This document shows, one piece after another, positions 7,815 through 15,337 of a DNA stretch of 24,807 nt. Under the pieces are notes generated by a model. It ran no database searches, had not been told where the DNA came from, and worked only from the letters and a program-made list of their open reading frames with translations. Each line of letters starts with the position of its first letter. Positions within the stretch are counted from its first letter, which is position 1. The position numbers and the translations under genes were made by a program. The stretch is from Caldithrix sp. (GTDB taxonomy: Bacteria > KSB1 > UBA2214 > DYKH01): NCBI GenBank assembly GCA_020722685.1, contig DYKH01000078.1, positions 1 to 24,807 of the forward strand, read 5' to 3'.

Positions 7815-8660
7815 ATGAGAATCAAGCTGCTTTTATCAAGCCCAAATGGTCAGAGCACCATTCCGATCAATTACCAATACCACATGGCAGCGGCCATTTA
7901 CCAAATCCTTTCCACGGCCTCACCGGAATATGCGGAATTTTTGCATCGTCAAGGCCATCTCGGCCCGGACGGCAAGCCACGCAAGCTGTTCACATTCTCC
8001 AAGCTGTACTTCATACCTAAGGCGACCCAGCAAGGCAACCGACTGCTCGTCAAAGCTCGCAGCAGAGTCGAGCTGGTGGTCTCCAGCCCCATGCTGCAGG
8101 ATTTTCTTCAGCATTTCGTCATCGGTCTCTTCGAGCGACAGAGAATCGACATCGGCGACCTGGAAGGGCGAATGACGCTTTTGGTGCAGCAGGTCGAAGC
8201 GCTGCCGGAACCCGTCTTTGGCGAAAGCACACGCTTTATCTGCCTCTCCCCTATCGTCCTAACCACGCAGATAGACACGTCTCACGGCATGGGGACTTAT
8301 TTCTATCGGCCTTTGGATTTCGGACTTGCCGAGGCTGTGCGCAAAAATCTCTTGGGCAAACACAAAACCGCCTATGGCAAAGCCCCAGATAGTGATCGGC
8401 TGCACTTTGCCGTTGACGAAGCATATATCCAGCGTCAGGGCGGGCAGGAAGGCGTCTCTAAAAAGATCACCATTCGCGAGGGCCACGAAGACAAAACCGA
8501 AGTCAAGGCCTTTGTCGCGCCGTTTACGCTGACCGGCTCCACCGAGCTGATGCGCACCGCCTGGGAATGCGGCCTGGGTGACAAATGCAGCATGGGATTT
8601 GGGTGTGTGGAAGTCAAATCTACTCTAAACCTACGATCCAAGCCGCAAAGGTCCGGTTAA
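7815..8660 (+). CDS. cas6: CRISPR pre-crRNA endoribonuclease Cas6
   Basis: Cas6 cuts CRISPR transcripts inside each repeat to give crRNAs with repeat-derived ends. The 281-residue protein has two RAMP ferredoxin-like folds and ends in the glycine-rich loop GLGDKCSMGFG (253-263). By alignment from memory with Pyrococcus furiosus Cas6, its Tyr31/His46/Lys52 triad corresponds to Tyr29 (AAAIYQIL), His44 (EFLHRQG) and Lys57 (KLFTFS) here, so it should be active. The ATG is preceded by GAAGAGGA. It heads the I-B cluster but is separated from cas8 by 310 bases and is more GC-rich than cas8. As the type III operon downstream lacks a cas6, this enzyme probably serves both systems. Confidence 0.93.
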   Translation: MRIKLLLSSPNGQSTIPINYQYHMAAAIYQILSTASPEYAEFLHRQGHLGPDGKPRKLFTFSKLYFIPKATQQGNRLLVKARSRVELVVSSPMLQDFLQHFVIGLFERQRIDIGDLEGRMTLLVQQVEALPEPVFGESTRFICLSPIVLTTQIDTSHGMGTYFYRPLDFGLAEAVRKNLLGKHKTAYGKAPDSDRLHFAVDEAYIQRQGGQEGVSKKITIREGHEDKTEVKAFVAPFTLTGSTELMRTAWECGLGDKCSMGFGCVEVKSTLNLRSKPQRSG

Positions 8661-8970
8661 TGGTTTCGTAGACCTTTGAAGTCGGATGAGTATACCACGA
8701 GTATAGGAGGAGTATAGGACGAGTATAAAAGAAGGAGAGGAAGAAAGGCGAAAGAGTCGCGGATTAGAGACTGACATGTGGGCATCAATCCGGGTATCCA
8801 AAATATTGTAAGGCATTGTTTCTCTTTTGGCTCTTACCGATTTCGCTGAGCGAGAATGCATGGGAGCGTTGGATTAAAGGTAAACATATGAGAGGAGTTG
8901 AACGCATATAAATGATTTCAGAGATCTAGAGGCTATAGAGAGTATCAGATCCGTTGAGAAAGGAGAAGTA
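8661..8970. other. Non-coding gap between cas6 and cas8
   Basis: The 310 bases hold half of an AGACCT-type repeat (about 8668-8683), four 11-bp tandem repeats (8688-8731), and a stretch with the composition of a promoter region for the cas8 operon. No gene longer than a few codons is supported on either strand. The AT-rich composition of cas8-cas3 begins in this gap. Confidence 0.55.
8688..8731. repeat. Four tandem 11-bp repeats (GAGTATANNNN)
   Basis: Units GAGTATACCAC, GAGTATAGGAG, GAGTATAGGAC and GAGTATAAAAG follow one another exactly every 11 bases, about one helical turn. The first seven bases are invariant and the last four vary. The position upstream of cas8 would suit a regulator-binding array, but simple slippage is equally possible. 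Confidence 0.75.
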
Positions 8971-10380
8971 ATGGAAGAGATAAACAACCCGAAAGATCTT
9001 ATGATTTCTTTTGCTCCAACCGGCGATCCCTTTGTGGATGCTGGGAGCGCCGCCTTAAGTTATTGGTTGGAAAAAACTCAAGGCAAAAATTTAATACAGA
9101 TTATAGAGGAGGTCGCGAAGATATATGTTATACGCTGGAAGGCAAAGATAAACTCACTTTTTTTAAACTCTCCTATAACCCATACCTCGCGTAAAGGACA
9201 GGCAAAAATAGATGCCACCATGGAATTATATGACAAAGTGCTTAATCCTAAATCGTCTGGTGTCAAGGGTGAATGTAGAATCTGCGGCGAAGAAGGGCCT
9301 CTTTTTGATGTAGGACGAGAACAATTTTGTTTGGCAGGGTCAGCGGCCTTCGTTAATTTTCATCATGCTCACGAGGGAGGCTTATCTTTGTGCAGGAATT
9401 GCGTAATAAAGCTTTTTTTCCTACCACTGATCGTTGTGCAGATGGGCGGCAATTTAGCTCTTTTGCAGGTTACCAATCCGAAATCAAATGATTTTTGGAT
9501 TAAAAAGACAGTGGAAACAAATTTATTTAAGATTGGTATTGGAAGCTCTGATGGGATTCTGAAATATGAGAGTAACAACCCAAGGAACGCGTTGTTTCAT
9601 CTTGCAACTGAGTTAATAATGGAAACCGAGGAAGAATATGATGAGCAAATGCAGCTATACCATTTTACCAATTTTGGCCCGTCGCCAGATTGTGACATCT
9701 ATACTTTACCAGCACCAATTTTTCGATTCTTGAGCAAAGTGATTCGCTATCACCGGGGTGCGTGGTTTCATTTCGTCAGGAGATATTATCATGTGAGTAA
9801 ATCAAAGTGGAATCAGAACAGCAAGACTTGGCAGAACCAAACGGGTGTAACTTTGGAGGAGGATCAATATCGCAATAACCAGAATGATGTTTTCGAAATG
9901 TTATTAGCTCGTAAAAGTATTTTGCCATTACTCCGTAATTATGCCAAAACATGTTTTTTCAATTCCGAGAAATTTGAATCATTAGTTGCTGTGTACTATG
10001 CAGAGGAGGTTTTACAAATGGAGTCAAAACAAATTTTGCTGATTAAGAAGATTGCCGACACTATCATCAAGCTTGGCCAACAGACCAATTCCTTGAAAAA
10101 GTACTTGGTGCTGATTGAAGGTTCAGGCAAAGCTCATCAATTACGGGCAGCTTTGATCAAAATTATCAAAGACAATTTTAGGGCCGGCGAGAAAGAGCCT
10201 TTAATTACTCTCGATGAATACGTCACTTTTCTCTTCCCAGATGGTCGATATTGGGGGGAGGTGCGAGATCTCATGCTCATTTATCTTTATGAAAAGATGC
10301 ATGAAGCAAATTTGCCGCTTGAGGTGATTGCGGATCAGGAAATTGAAGACACAGAAGAAAACACAATAACAACCATATAG
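8971..10380 (+). CDS. cas8: Type I-B Cascade large subunit Cas8 (Cst1-like, CXXC-CXXC)
   Basis: This 469-residue protein is the putative large subunit of the type I-B interference complex, which recognises the PAM and helps load Cas3. It is placed by two cysteine pairs typical of the Cst1 (CXXC_CXXC) family: CRIC at 102-105 and CRNC at 141-144, probably a zinc-binding finger with FCLAG (119-123) and HHAHEGG (131-137) between them. Order supports the call: cas7, cas5 and cas3 follow directly. The ATG has a strong AAAGGAG ribosome-binding site. Ten bases separate its stop from the start of cas7, so they are one operon. The gene is clearly AT-rich (sample lines 32-38% GC by hand count) compared with cas6 and the csm genes. 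Confidence 0.85.
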   Translation: MEEINNPKDLMISFAPTGDPFVDAGSAALSYWLEKTQGKNLIQIIEEVAKIYVIRWKAKINSLFLNSPITHTSRKGQAKIDATMELYDKVLNPKSSGVKGECRICGEEGPLFDVGREQFCLAGSAAFVNFHHAHEGGLSLCRNCVIKLFFLPLIVVQMGGNLALLQVTNPKSNDFWIKKTVETNLFKIGIGSSDGILKYESNNPRNALFHLATELIMETEEEYDEQMQLYHFTNFGPSPDCDIYTLPAPIFRFLSKVIRYHRGAWFHFVRRYYHVSKSKWNQNSKTWQNQTGVTLEEDQYRNNQNDVFEMLLARKSILPLLRNYAKTCFFNSEKFESLVAVYYAEEVLQMESKQILLIKKIADTIIKLGQQTNSLKKYLVLIEGSGKAHQLRAALIKIIKDNFRAGEKEPLITLDEYVTFLFPDGRYWGEVRDLMLIYLYEKMHEANLPLEVIADQEIEDTEENTITTI

Positions 10381-10390
10381 GAGGTAGGTC

Positions 10391-11434
10391 ATGAGAACAA
10401 TTCAAGGATTTTTGCTGATTGATGTTGATGTTGCAGCTTTGAATAATGCTGGAGCTGACACTTCGACTACTTTGGAAAATGCCGTTATGACCAAAAAAAT
10501 TCGCAAGAACGGCAAGGAGTACCCTTATGTGTCGGGTCAGGCTTGGCGCTATTGGTGGCGTGAGGCTTTGGTCCAGAATTTCAGTTGGCAGATGTCGCCG
10601 GTGACTAGAGAGAAAAAGATTGCCTACACAGAAGCGAATCCATTTCAATATCCTGACGATGATGTATTCGGCTATATGAGGGCAGCAAAAATTGAGGTAG
10701 AAGATGAAGCAACAGGGAAGAAGAAATCGGAAAATATAACGCTCACACGGGTATCACCGCTAAAAAACTCGGCTTTGATAGCGGCTGCTTATAATCCCAT
10801 GGTTCAAAATTGGTCTTCCATGACTCGTCAAGATGGAGATGCCGTCCCCTATGGAAAAGAAGAATATTGTGCGATAATGAAAGGCATGTTTTCGATTGAC
10901 CTTGAAGCAATCGGGACTTTTTCAATGCAAAACCGGTCCGGATTCATGAATATCAACGAGGCTATGAGAGACTCTGCATTAAAAGGCGGGTGTACATTGT
11001 TTGACGATCCGCATTCAAAAGACAAGTCTGGAAACCCAATCAAATTAGTACGAATGGCAAAGGATGTCCGTGAGAAACGTACAAAAGAAGCGATATCGGC
11101 GCTGAAATTCATCAGCGGAGGAGCTAAACGGACGACCAACTATGCGGACGTAGCACCAAAACTTATCTTACTCAGTCAATTCGCCAGCGGTAATCACCCA
11201 TTTTCCCACTTGGTGAAAGAAGAATTGGGGAAAGCAGTATTTTCTATCGATGCGCTGAAAGAGGTGCTAAAGGATTACCAAGGCCAATTTATTGGTAAAG
11301 TTTTCATTGGTAAACGAAAGGGATTCATGGATGAGTTGGATGAAGAATTGGTGGGTCTAGACAATGGTCAAATAGAATTTGGGCCAATTAATGAGATGAT
11401 TGACAGTTTTATTGAAACAATTAAACTGGATTGA
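10391..11434 (+). CDS. cas7: Type I-B Cascade backbone subunit Cas7 (Cst2/DevR-like)
   Basis: Cas7 forms the helical backbone along the crRNA spacer. The 347-residue protein starts with the Cst2/DevR pattern: a first beta strand (IQGFLLIDVDV), an LNNAGAD...TTLENAV segment, then KNGKEYPYVSGQAWRYWWRE (40-59), in which YPYVSGQA is the conserved family signature. A GGAKRTTNYADVAP segment in the second half fits the family's RNA-binding part. A near-perfect AGGAGGT precedes the ATG. The cas5 start follows three bases after its stop, so translation is probably coupled. The gene shares the AT-rich composition of cas8, cas5 and cas3. Confidence 0.9.
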   Translation: MRTIQGFLLIDVDVAALNNAGADTSTTLENAVMTKKIRKNGKEYPYVSGQAWRYWWREALVQNFSWQMSPVTREKKIAYTEANPFQYPDDDVFGYMRAAKIEVEDEATGKKKSENITLTRVSPLKNSALIAAAYNPMVQNWSSMTRQDGDAVPYGKEEYCAIMKGMFSIDLEAIGTFSMQNRSGFMNINEAMRDSALKGGCTLFDDPHSKDKSGNPIKLVRMAKDVREKRTKEAISALKFISGGAKRTTNYADVAPKLILLSQFASGNHPFSHLVKEELGKAVFSIDALKEVLKDYQGQFIGKVFIGKRKGFMDELDEELVGLDNGQIEFGPINEMIDSFIETIKLD

Positions 11435-11437
11435 GCT

Positions 11438-12100
11438 ATGAAAATCTATCGAATTCATTTATCTAGTTGGACAGCCTCATTCCGATACCCCAACATGATC
11501 AGCGGCTTTCAGCCAACTTTACCAGTGCCGCCACTTTCTACAATAAATGGCCTTATCTCTGCCGCAATGGGAAAATACTTTGCCGTGACGGATGAACATT
11601 TTGGTTATGTTTTCCTGGCTGGAGGTCAGGCTGTGGATCTGGAAACAATATATCAGATGGGGCAATCGCTCACAAGCATAAAATCAAACGTCATTAAGCG
11701 CGAATTCCTATTTGATGCAGAACTGTTTCTTTATACCGACAGTCATTATATTGCGACCGCATTTGAGAAGCCTTGCTTCCAGCTTTTGCTGGGTCGGTCT
11801 GGTGATTTGGCTCAAGTCAATTCAATTACGTGCATTGATAGCCCAATGCAAGCAAGCCTAAAGCATCTCAAAGGAACAATTTTGCCATTTAGAAAACATC
11901 CTTTGCCTGCGGCGATTCAAGCTCTGCCTGTATGCTTTAGCAACGATCTGCCAAGACGAAATATTGGCACGCAACCTTATTGTCTGTTACCAAGCGATTA
12001 TCCTCCGTTAAAAGAAGAAATACGGGCAGAGGGCTTTGCTGACGAAGTATTATTAAATGGTAAAAAGTTGAGTTGGGATGTGTATTGGCAAGAATTTTAG
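11438..12100 (+). CDS. cas5: Type I-B Cascade subunit Cas5
   Basis: Cas5 caps the 5' repeat-derived handle of the crRNA in Cascade. The 220-residue protein has the family N-terminus: strand MKIYRIHLSSWTASFRYP, then PVPPLSTINGLISAAMG (29-45), matching the P-PP-ST-GLL-AA-G motif that follows the first RAMP strand. LLNGKKLSWDVYW at the end is a typical C-terminal strand. It starts three bases after cas7 and is followed by a 56-base gap with a hairpin before cas3. Cas6 is present separately, so Cas5 need not act as a nuclease here. Confidence 0.88.
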   Translation: MKIYRIHLSSWTASFRYPNMISGFQPTLPVPPLSTINGLISAAMGKYFAVTDEHFGYVFLAGGQAVDLETIYQMGQSLTSIKSNVIKREFLFDAELFLYTDSHYIATAFEKPCFQLLLGRSGDLAQVNSITCIDSPMQASLKHLKGTILPFRKHPLPAAIQALPVCFSNDLPRRNIGTQPYCLLPSDYPPLKEEIRAEGFADEVLLNGKKLSWDVYWQEF

Positions 12101-12106
12101 TGCAAA

Positions 12107-12140
12107 ACCTCAAAGGTCTCCCAGACCTTTGAGGTCTTTT
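12107..12140 (+). repeat. AGACCT-family palindrome between cas5 and cas3 (weak terminator-like)
   Basis: ACCTCAAAGGTCT (12107-12119) pairs perfectly with AGACCTTTGAGGT (12123-12135) over a three-base loop and is followed by CTTTT. It is the same repeat family as at 7444-7472. It could act as a partial terminator that lowers cas3 expression relative to the Cascade genes. Confidence 0.65.
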
Positions 12141-12156
12141 ATATTGAGGAGCCATT

Positions 12157-14487
12157 ATGATTTTAGCAAAATCAGACGGGACTTCTTTACAGCAACACAT
12201 TGATGATTGTTTGGTTATTTGGAAGGAATTACGGCAATCTTTACCTTGTATTCCGGAAGTGACGGGTTTGCCACAATTCTGGCAAATCCTTTTTGCCGCA
12301 GTGTACATTCACGATTTTGGGAAAGCACAGAAGGAATTTCAAAAAGCTCTCAAAGGCCAAAAGAATTTCTGGGAGCATCAACGACATGAGGTTTACTCAG
12401 TTCCTTTTGCAGAAAAGTTTTCTCTTGCATCACCAGAAATTCAACTAATAAAAAAAGCTGTTCTTGGGCACCATCGAGACTACAGGAGACTGCAATTCGA
12501 GAGCTATAAAGATGACGAGACCATTCAGCAGGAGTTGAAGTACAAGTGGGAAGCAAGAGGTTTTGCCATCCATCCTGAGGACTTTTATACAAACCTGCGA
12601 AAAGGATTTTTGCTTGATGAGCTTAAGCAGCTTATTTCTGGTTTTAGTCAGGTCGCTCTAAAGCACGGAATCAAATCCTTGGTGTTCAATCGGCAGGTTT
12701 CGATTATAGAACAAAAAAATCCTTACGAGGAAATTGCTCAAAATAATGAAAGCTATCTTCCGACTACAATTGAGTTCTTGCAAAACATACTGCTATGGGG
12801 CAGCCTAAAAATTTGTGACCACTATGCTTCTGCTGGCTTAAGAAAAATCGCTCGTTTAGAAAGATGGCATTTTGCTTTCCTTGATGATTTTAATTCCAAA
12901 CCGAAAAATTTATACACCCACCAACAAAAATGCTGGAATCGGAGTGGCAATTGCTTGCTTATCGCGCCTACTGGTTCAGGCAAAACCGAGGCTGCGGTTG
13001 GTTGGTTGCGACAACAAATGAGCGAACAAGGAAGGGTATTTTACATACTTCCTTACACTGCTTCGATCAATGCGATGCATTGCCGACTTTCGAAAGAAAT
13101 GGATAGTCATTGTAAAGGTTTTTCGGAGATTGTCGGCATCCACCACCATAATGTCCCTTATTACTTGGCTTCATTTTTCGATAGATTGTATGGCGAAGTG
13201 GATGTTCAAACCCGTAATGAAAAAATCAGGCAGTTACAGAATCAACTAAAACGGATGCAGCATCCACTGAAAATTTCAACACCTTTTCAAATATTAAAGT
13301 ATTTCTACGGCGTCAAAGGTTTTGAAATGGGCTTCACTCAGCTTGTTGGTGCAAAACTGATTTTCGATGAAATCCACGCTTATGATCCTGTCACATTCGC
13401 ACAAATTCTGGTCATGCTTGATTATCTACTTACATATCTTAAATGCTCGGCAATGGTTATGACGGCGACACTTCCTTCATTTATGATAACACAATTAATG
13501 TCAATTCTCAGAATTGAAGAACCAATTCTTGCTGACAATCGATTCTTAGAAAATTACATGAGACATCAAATTCATGTGATTGACCACGATGTGTTTAGTA
13601 TTATTCCTGATCTATCGAAGCTATTAGATGAAGATAAGAAAGTGATCATCGCAACGAATACTGTTAGGCAAGCTCAATCCATCTATCAGAAACTCTGCCA
13701 ATTGTTTGATGAAAACCAGATCACTCTTGTTCATGGCCGATTCAATGCAATAGATCGACAAGCAAAGGAAAAGGAAATTTTCGATGAGCACACTCGGATA
13801 CTCATTGGAACTCAAGCAATTGAGGTCTCCTTGGACATCGATTTTGACGTCTTGTTTACGGAGCCTGCTCCGCTCGACGCGCTCTTGCAACGATTTGGTA
13901 GAATAAACCGCAAAGGTAGAAAACCTTTATGTCCGATATTTGTGCTCAAACAAGGAAGTAAACAGGATCATTTCATTTACGAGCCAGAACTCGTGGAAAA
14001 AACGCTTGCAGTTCTCCAAGAGGTTGATGTTTTGGAGGAAAAAAAAGTACAAGAATTGCTTGACCGCGTCTACCCGGATTGGCTGCCAAAACAAAGAGAG
14101 GAGTTTGACCTCACCTTGAGGACATTCAAAGAATCACTGACATCTTTGCAGCCATACTCAAGGCCAAAAGAACGTGAAGAAGAGTTTTATGAAAAGTTTA
14201 CTGGTATTCGTGTTCTACCTGCGTGCTTTTGGCAAGAATACAAAGAACGGCTCGAAGGCTACGACTTCATTGGAGCCGATCAATTGTTGGTTACCATTCA
14301 AAAAGAGATGTACTTTCAATTGAAAAATAACAGGAGCCCTTCTCAGATTGAAAGAAAAATTATAGACATATTACGGCATAATGACGAGATTGAACGACAT
14401 AGCGTTCTCGTAGCAAAATGCAAGTACAACCGACAAGTAGGGATGACAGAGGAGTATCAGGAAATCGACGATAGTCCTTTCATTTAG
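12157..14487 (+). CDS. cas3: Cas3 nuclease-helicase (HD + SF2 DExH)
   Basis: Cas3 is recruited to the Cascade R-loop, nicks the displaced strand and degrades it 3' to 5'. The 776-residue protein carries an N-terminal HD nuclease domain: His14, HDFGK (52-56), HQRHEVYS (74-81), HH (105-106) and Asp221 in DHYAS. An SF2 helicase follows: Walker A PTGSGKT (271-277), DEIH (404-407), TATLPS (436-441), HGRF (527-530), GTQAIEVSLDID (551-562) and QRFGRINRKG (578-587). All motifs look intact, so it should be active. The ATG follows TTGAGGAG. The gene is AT-rich like the Cascade genes before it. A transposon-like repeat now separates it from cas4. Confidence 0.95.
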   Translation: MILAKSDGTSLQQHIDDCLVIWKELRQSLPCIPEVTGLPQFWQILFAAVYIHDFGKAQKEFQKALKGQKNFWEHQRHEVYSVPFAEKFSLASPEIQLIKKAVLGHHRDYRRLQFESYKDDETIQQELKYKWEARGFAIHPEDFYTNLRKGFLLDELKQLISGFSQVALKHGIKSLVFNRQVSIIEQKNPYEEIAQNNESYLPTTIEFLQNILLWGSLKICDHYASAGLRKIARLERWHFAFLDDFNSKPKNLYTHQQKCWNRSGNCLLIAPTGSGKTEAAVGWLRQQMSEQGRVFYILPYTASINAMHCRLSKEMDSHCKGFSEIVGIHHHNVPYYLASFFDRLYGEVDVQTRNEKIRQLQNQLKRMQHPLKISTPFQILKYFYGVKGFEMGFTQLVGAKLIFDEIHAYDPVTFAQILVMLDYLLTYLKCSAMVMTATLPSFMITQLMSILRIEEPILADNRFLENYMRHQIHVIDHDVFSIIPDLSKLLDEDKKVIIATNTVRQAQSIYQKLCQLFDENQITLVHGRFNAIDRQAKEKEIFDEHTRILIGTQAIEVSLDIDFDVLFTEPAPLDALLQRFGRINRKGRKPLCPIFVLKQGSKQDHFIYEPELVEKTLAVLQEVDVLEEKKVQELLDRVYPDWLPKQREEFDLTLRTFKESLTSLQPYSRPKEREEEFYEKFTGIRVLPACFWQEYKERLEGYDFIGADQLLVTIQKEMYFQLKNNRSPSQIERKIIDILRHNDEIERHSVLVAKCKYNRQVGMTEEYQEIDDSPFI

Positions 14488-14550
14488 CAAAGCAACACTT
14501 GTAGACTTCATAGCAATTATTTCGATTTTCGTGGACCAGCCGTGTGGTTA

Positions 14551-14678
14551 TACTCGTAAAGGGTCGCTTTTTCATGTCATGCCTGTGAATACAGGCATCT
14601 CCTAACCACCTGTTCACAAGGAGATTCCTGCATGCGCAGGAATGAAAAGATGGATGAAATTTCCACCCTCAACGAGTA
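14551..14678. mobile_element. 128-bp TA-flanked MITE-like repeat, copy C, between cas3 and cas4
   Basis: Ends TACTCGTAAAGGGT and ACCCTCAACGAGTA are inverted repeats. TA flanks both sides (14549-14550 and 14679-14680). The copy differs from copy B at about four positions. It occupies over half of the 242-base gap between the cas3 stop and the cas4 start, so it entered the cas operon after it was assembled. At its right junction the sequence TATAAT arises (14677-14682). Confidence 0.85.
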
Positions 14679-14682
14679 TAAT
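14677..14682 (+). promoter_or_regulatory. Possible -10 box at the MITE/cas4 junction
   Basis: TATAAT is formed by the last two bases of the repeat element, its TA target copy and following native sequence, 47 bases before the cas4 ATG. No good TTGACA-like box is seen 16-18 bases upstream, so this is only a candidate. It would let cas4-cas1-cas2 be transcribed independently of cas3. Confidence 0.3.
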
Positions 14683-14729
14683 AATATCAACACCCTGTTG
14701 AATGGCGCTTTCCAATATTCATTCAAAAT

Positions 14730-15236
14730 ATGGAAGCCGTAGCATTACATTTTACCGGCACTCAAATCAATTATTATTTCCACTGCCACCGCCAGCTCTG
14801 GTTTTTCTCTCATGATATTCACTGCGAGCAGGAATCGGATGTCGTCTACCTCGGCAAAGTCATCCACGAAACCAGCTACGAGCGGGAGCGCAAGGAAATC
14901 GAGATTGACAATCTGAAGCTGGATTTTCTTGACATTCGGGATGGGGTGCTGCACGAGGTGAAAAAATCTGATTCATGGAGCAAAGCCCATGAGTGGCAGG
15001 TAATCTATTATCTGTGCGTCCTGAAAAGTAAAGGGGTAACCCTTCTGAAAGGTGAACTAAACTATCCAGTAATCAGGAAGACCATCACCGTGCTCTTGAC
15101 GCGGGAAAAAGAGCAACAAATGGTAAGCATCCTTCACGATATTGAGCGCATCATCAGCGAACCAAAGCCGCCCAGAGTATTGGATAAACGATCCGTGTGT
15201 CGGCTCTGTAGTTATTTCGAACTGTGCTACGTCTAA
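14730..15236 (+). CDS. cas4: Cas4 Fe-S exonuclease of CRISPR adaptation
   Basis: Cas4 trims prespacers and helps Cas1-Cas2 choose PAM-proximal ends. The 168-residue protein has the four-cysteine iron-sulphur cluster set: Cys19 (HCHRQLWFF) and Cys157, Cys160 and Cys166 (CRLC...C). It also has RecB-like nuclease motifs: His46 (GKVIHE), Asp65/Asp68 (LDFLD), the Glu76-x-Lys78 pair (EVKKS) and Gln90-x-x-Tyr-Tyr. All look intact. No ribosome-binding site is apparent before the ATG, and the frame stays open only about 45 bases further upstream, up to the repeat element. The insertion there may have displaced the native leader. The next gene, cas1, starts 101 bases on. Confidence 0.92.
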   Translation: MEAVALHFTGTQINYYFHCHRQLWFFSHDIHCEQESDVVYLGKVIHETSYERERKEIEIDNLKLDFLDIRDGVLHEVKKSDSWSKAHEWQVIYYLCVLKSKGVTLLKGELNYPVIRKTITVLLTREKEQQMVSILHDIERIISEPKPPRVLDKRSVCRLCSYFELCYV

Positions 15237-15337
15237 AGAAGAGGCCGGCCAACAATGCGAGATTTCATCCCCAGCCCGCTGCAGAGTTATTCGTCAGACT
15301 CCCAAGCCATAACCAAGAATCTACAGAGTGAAGCACC

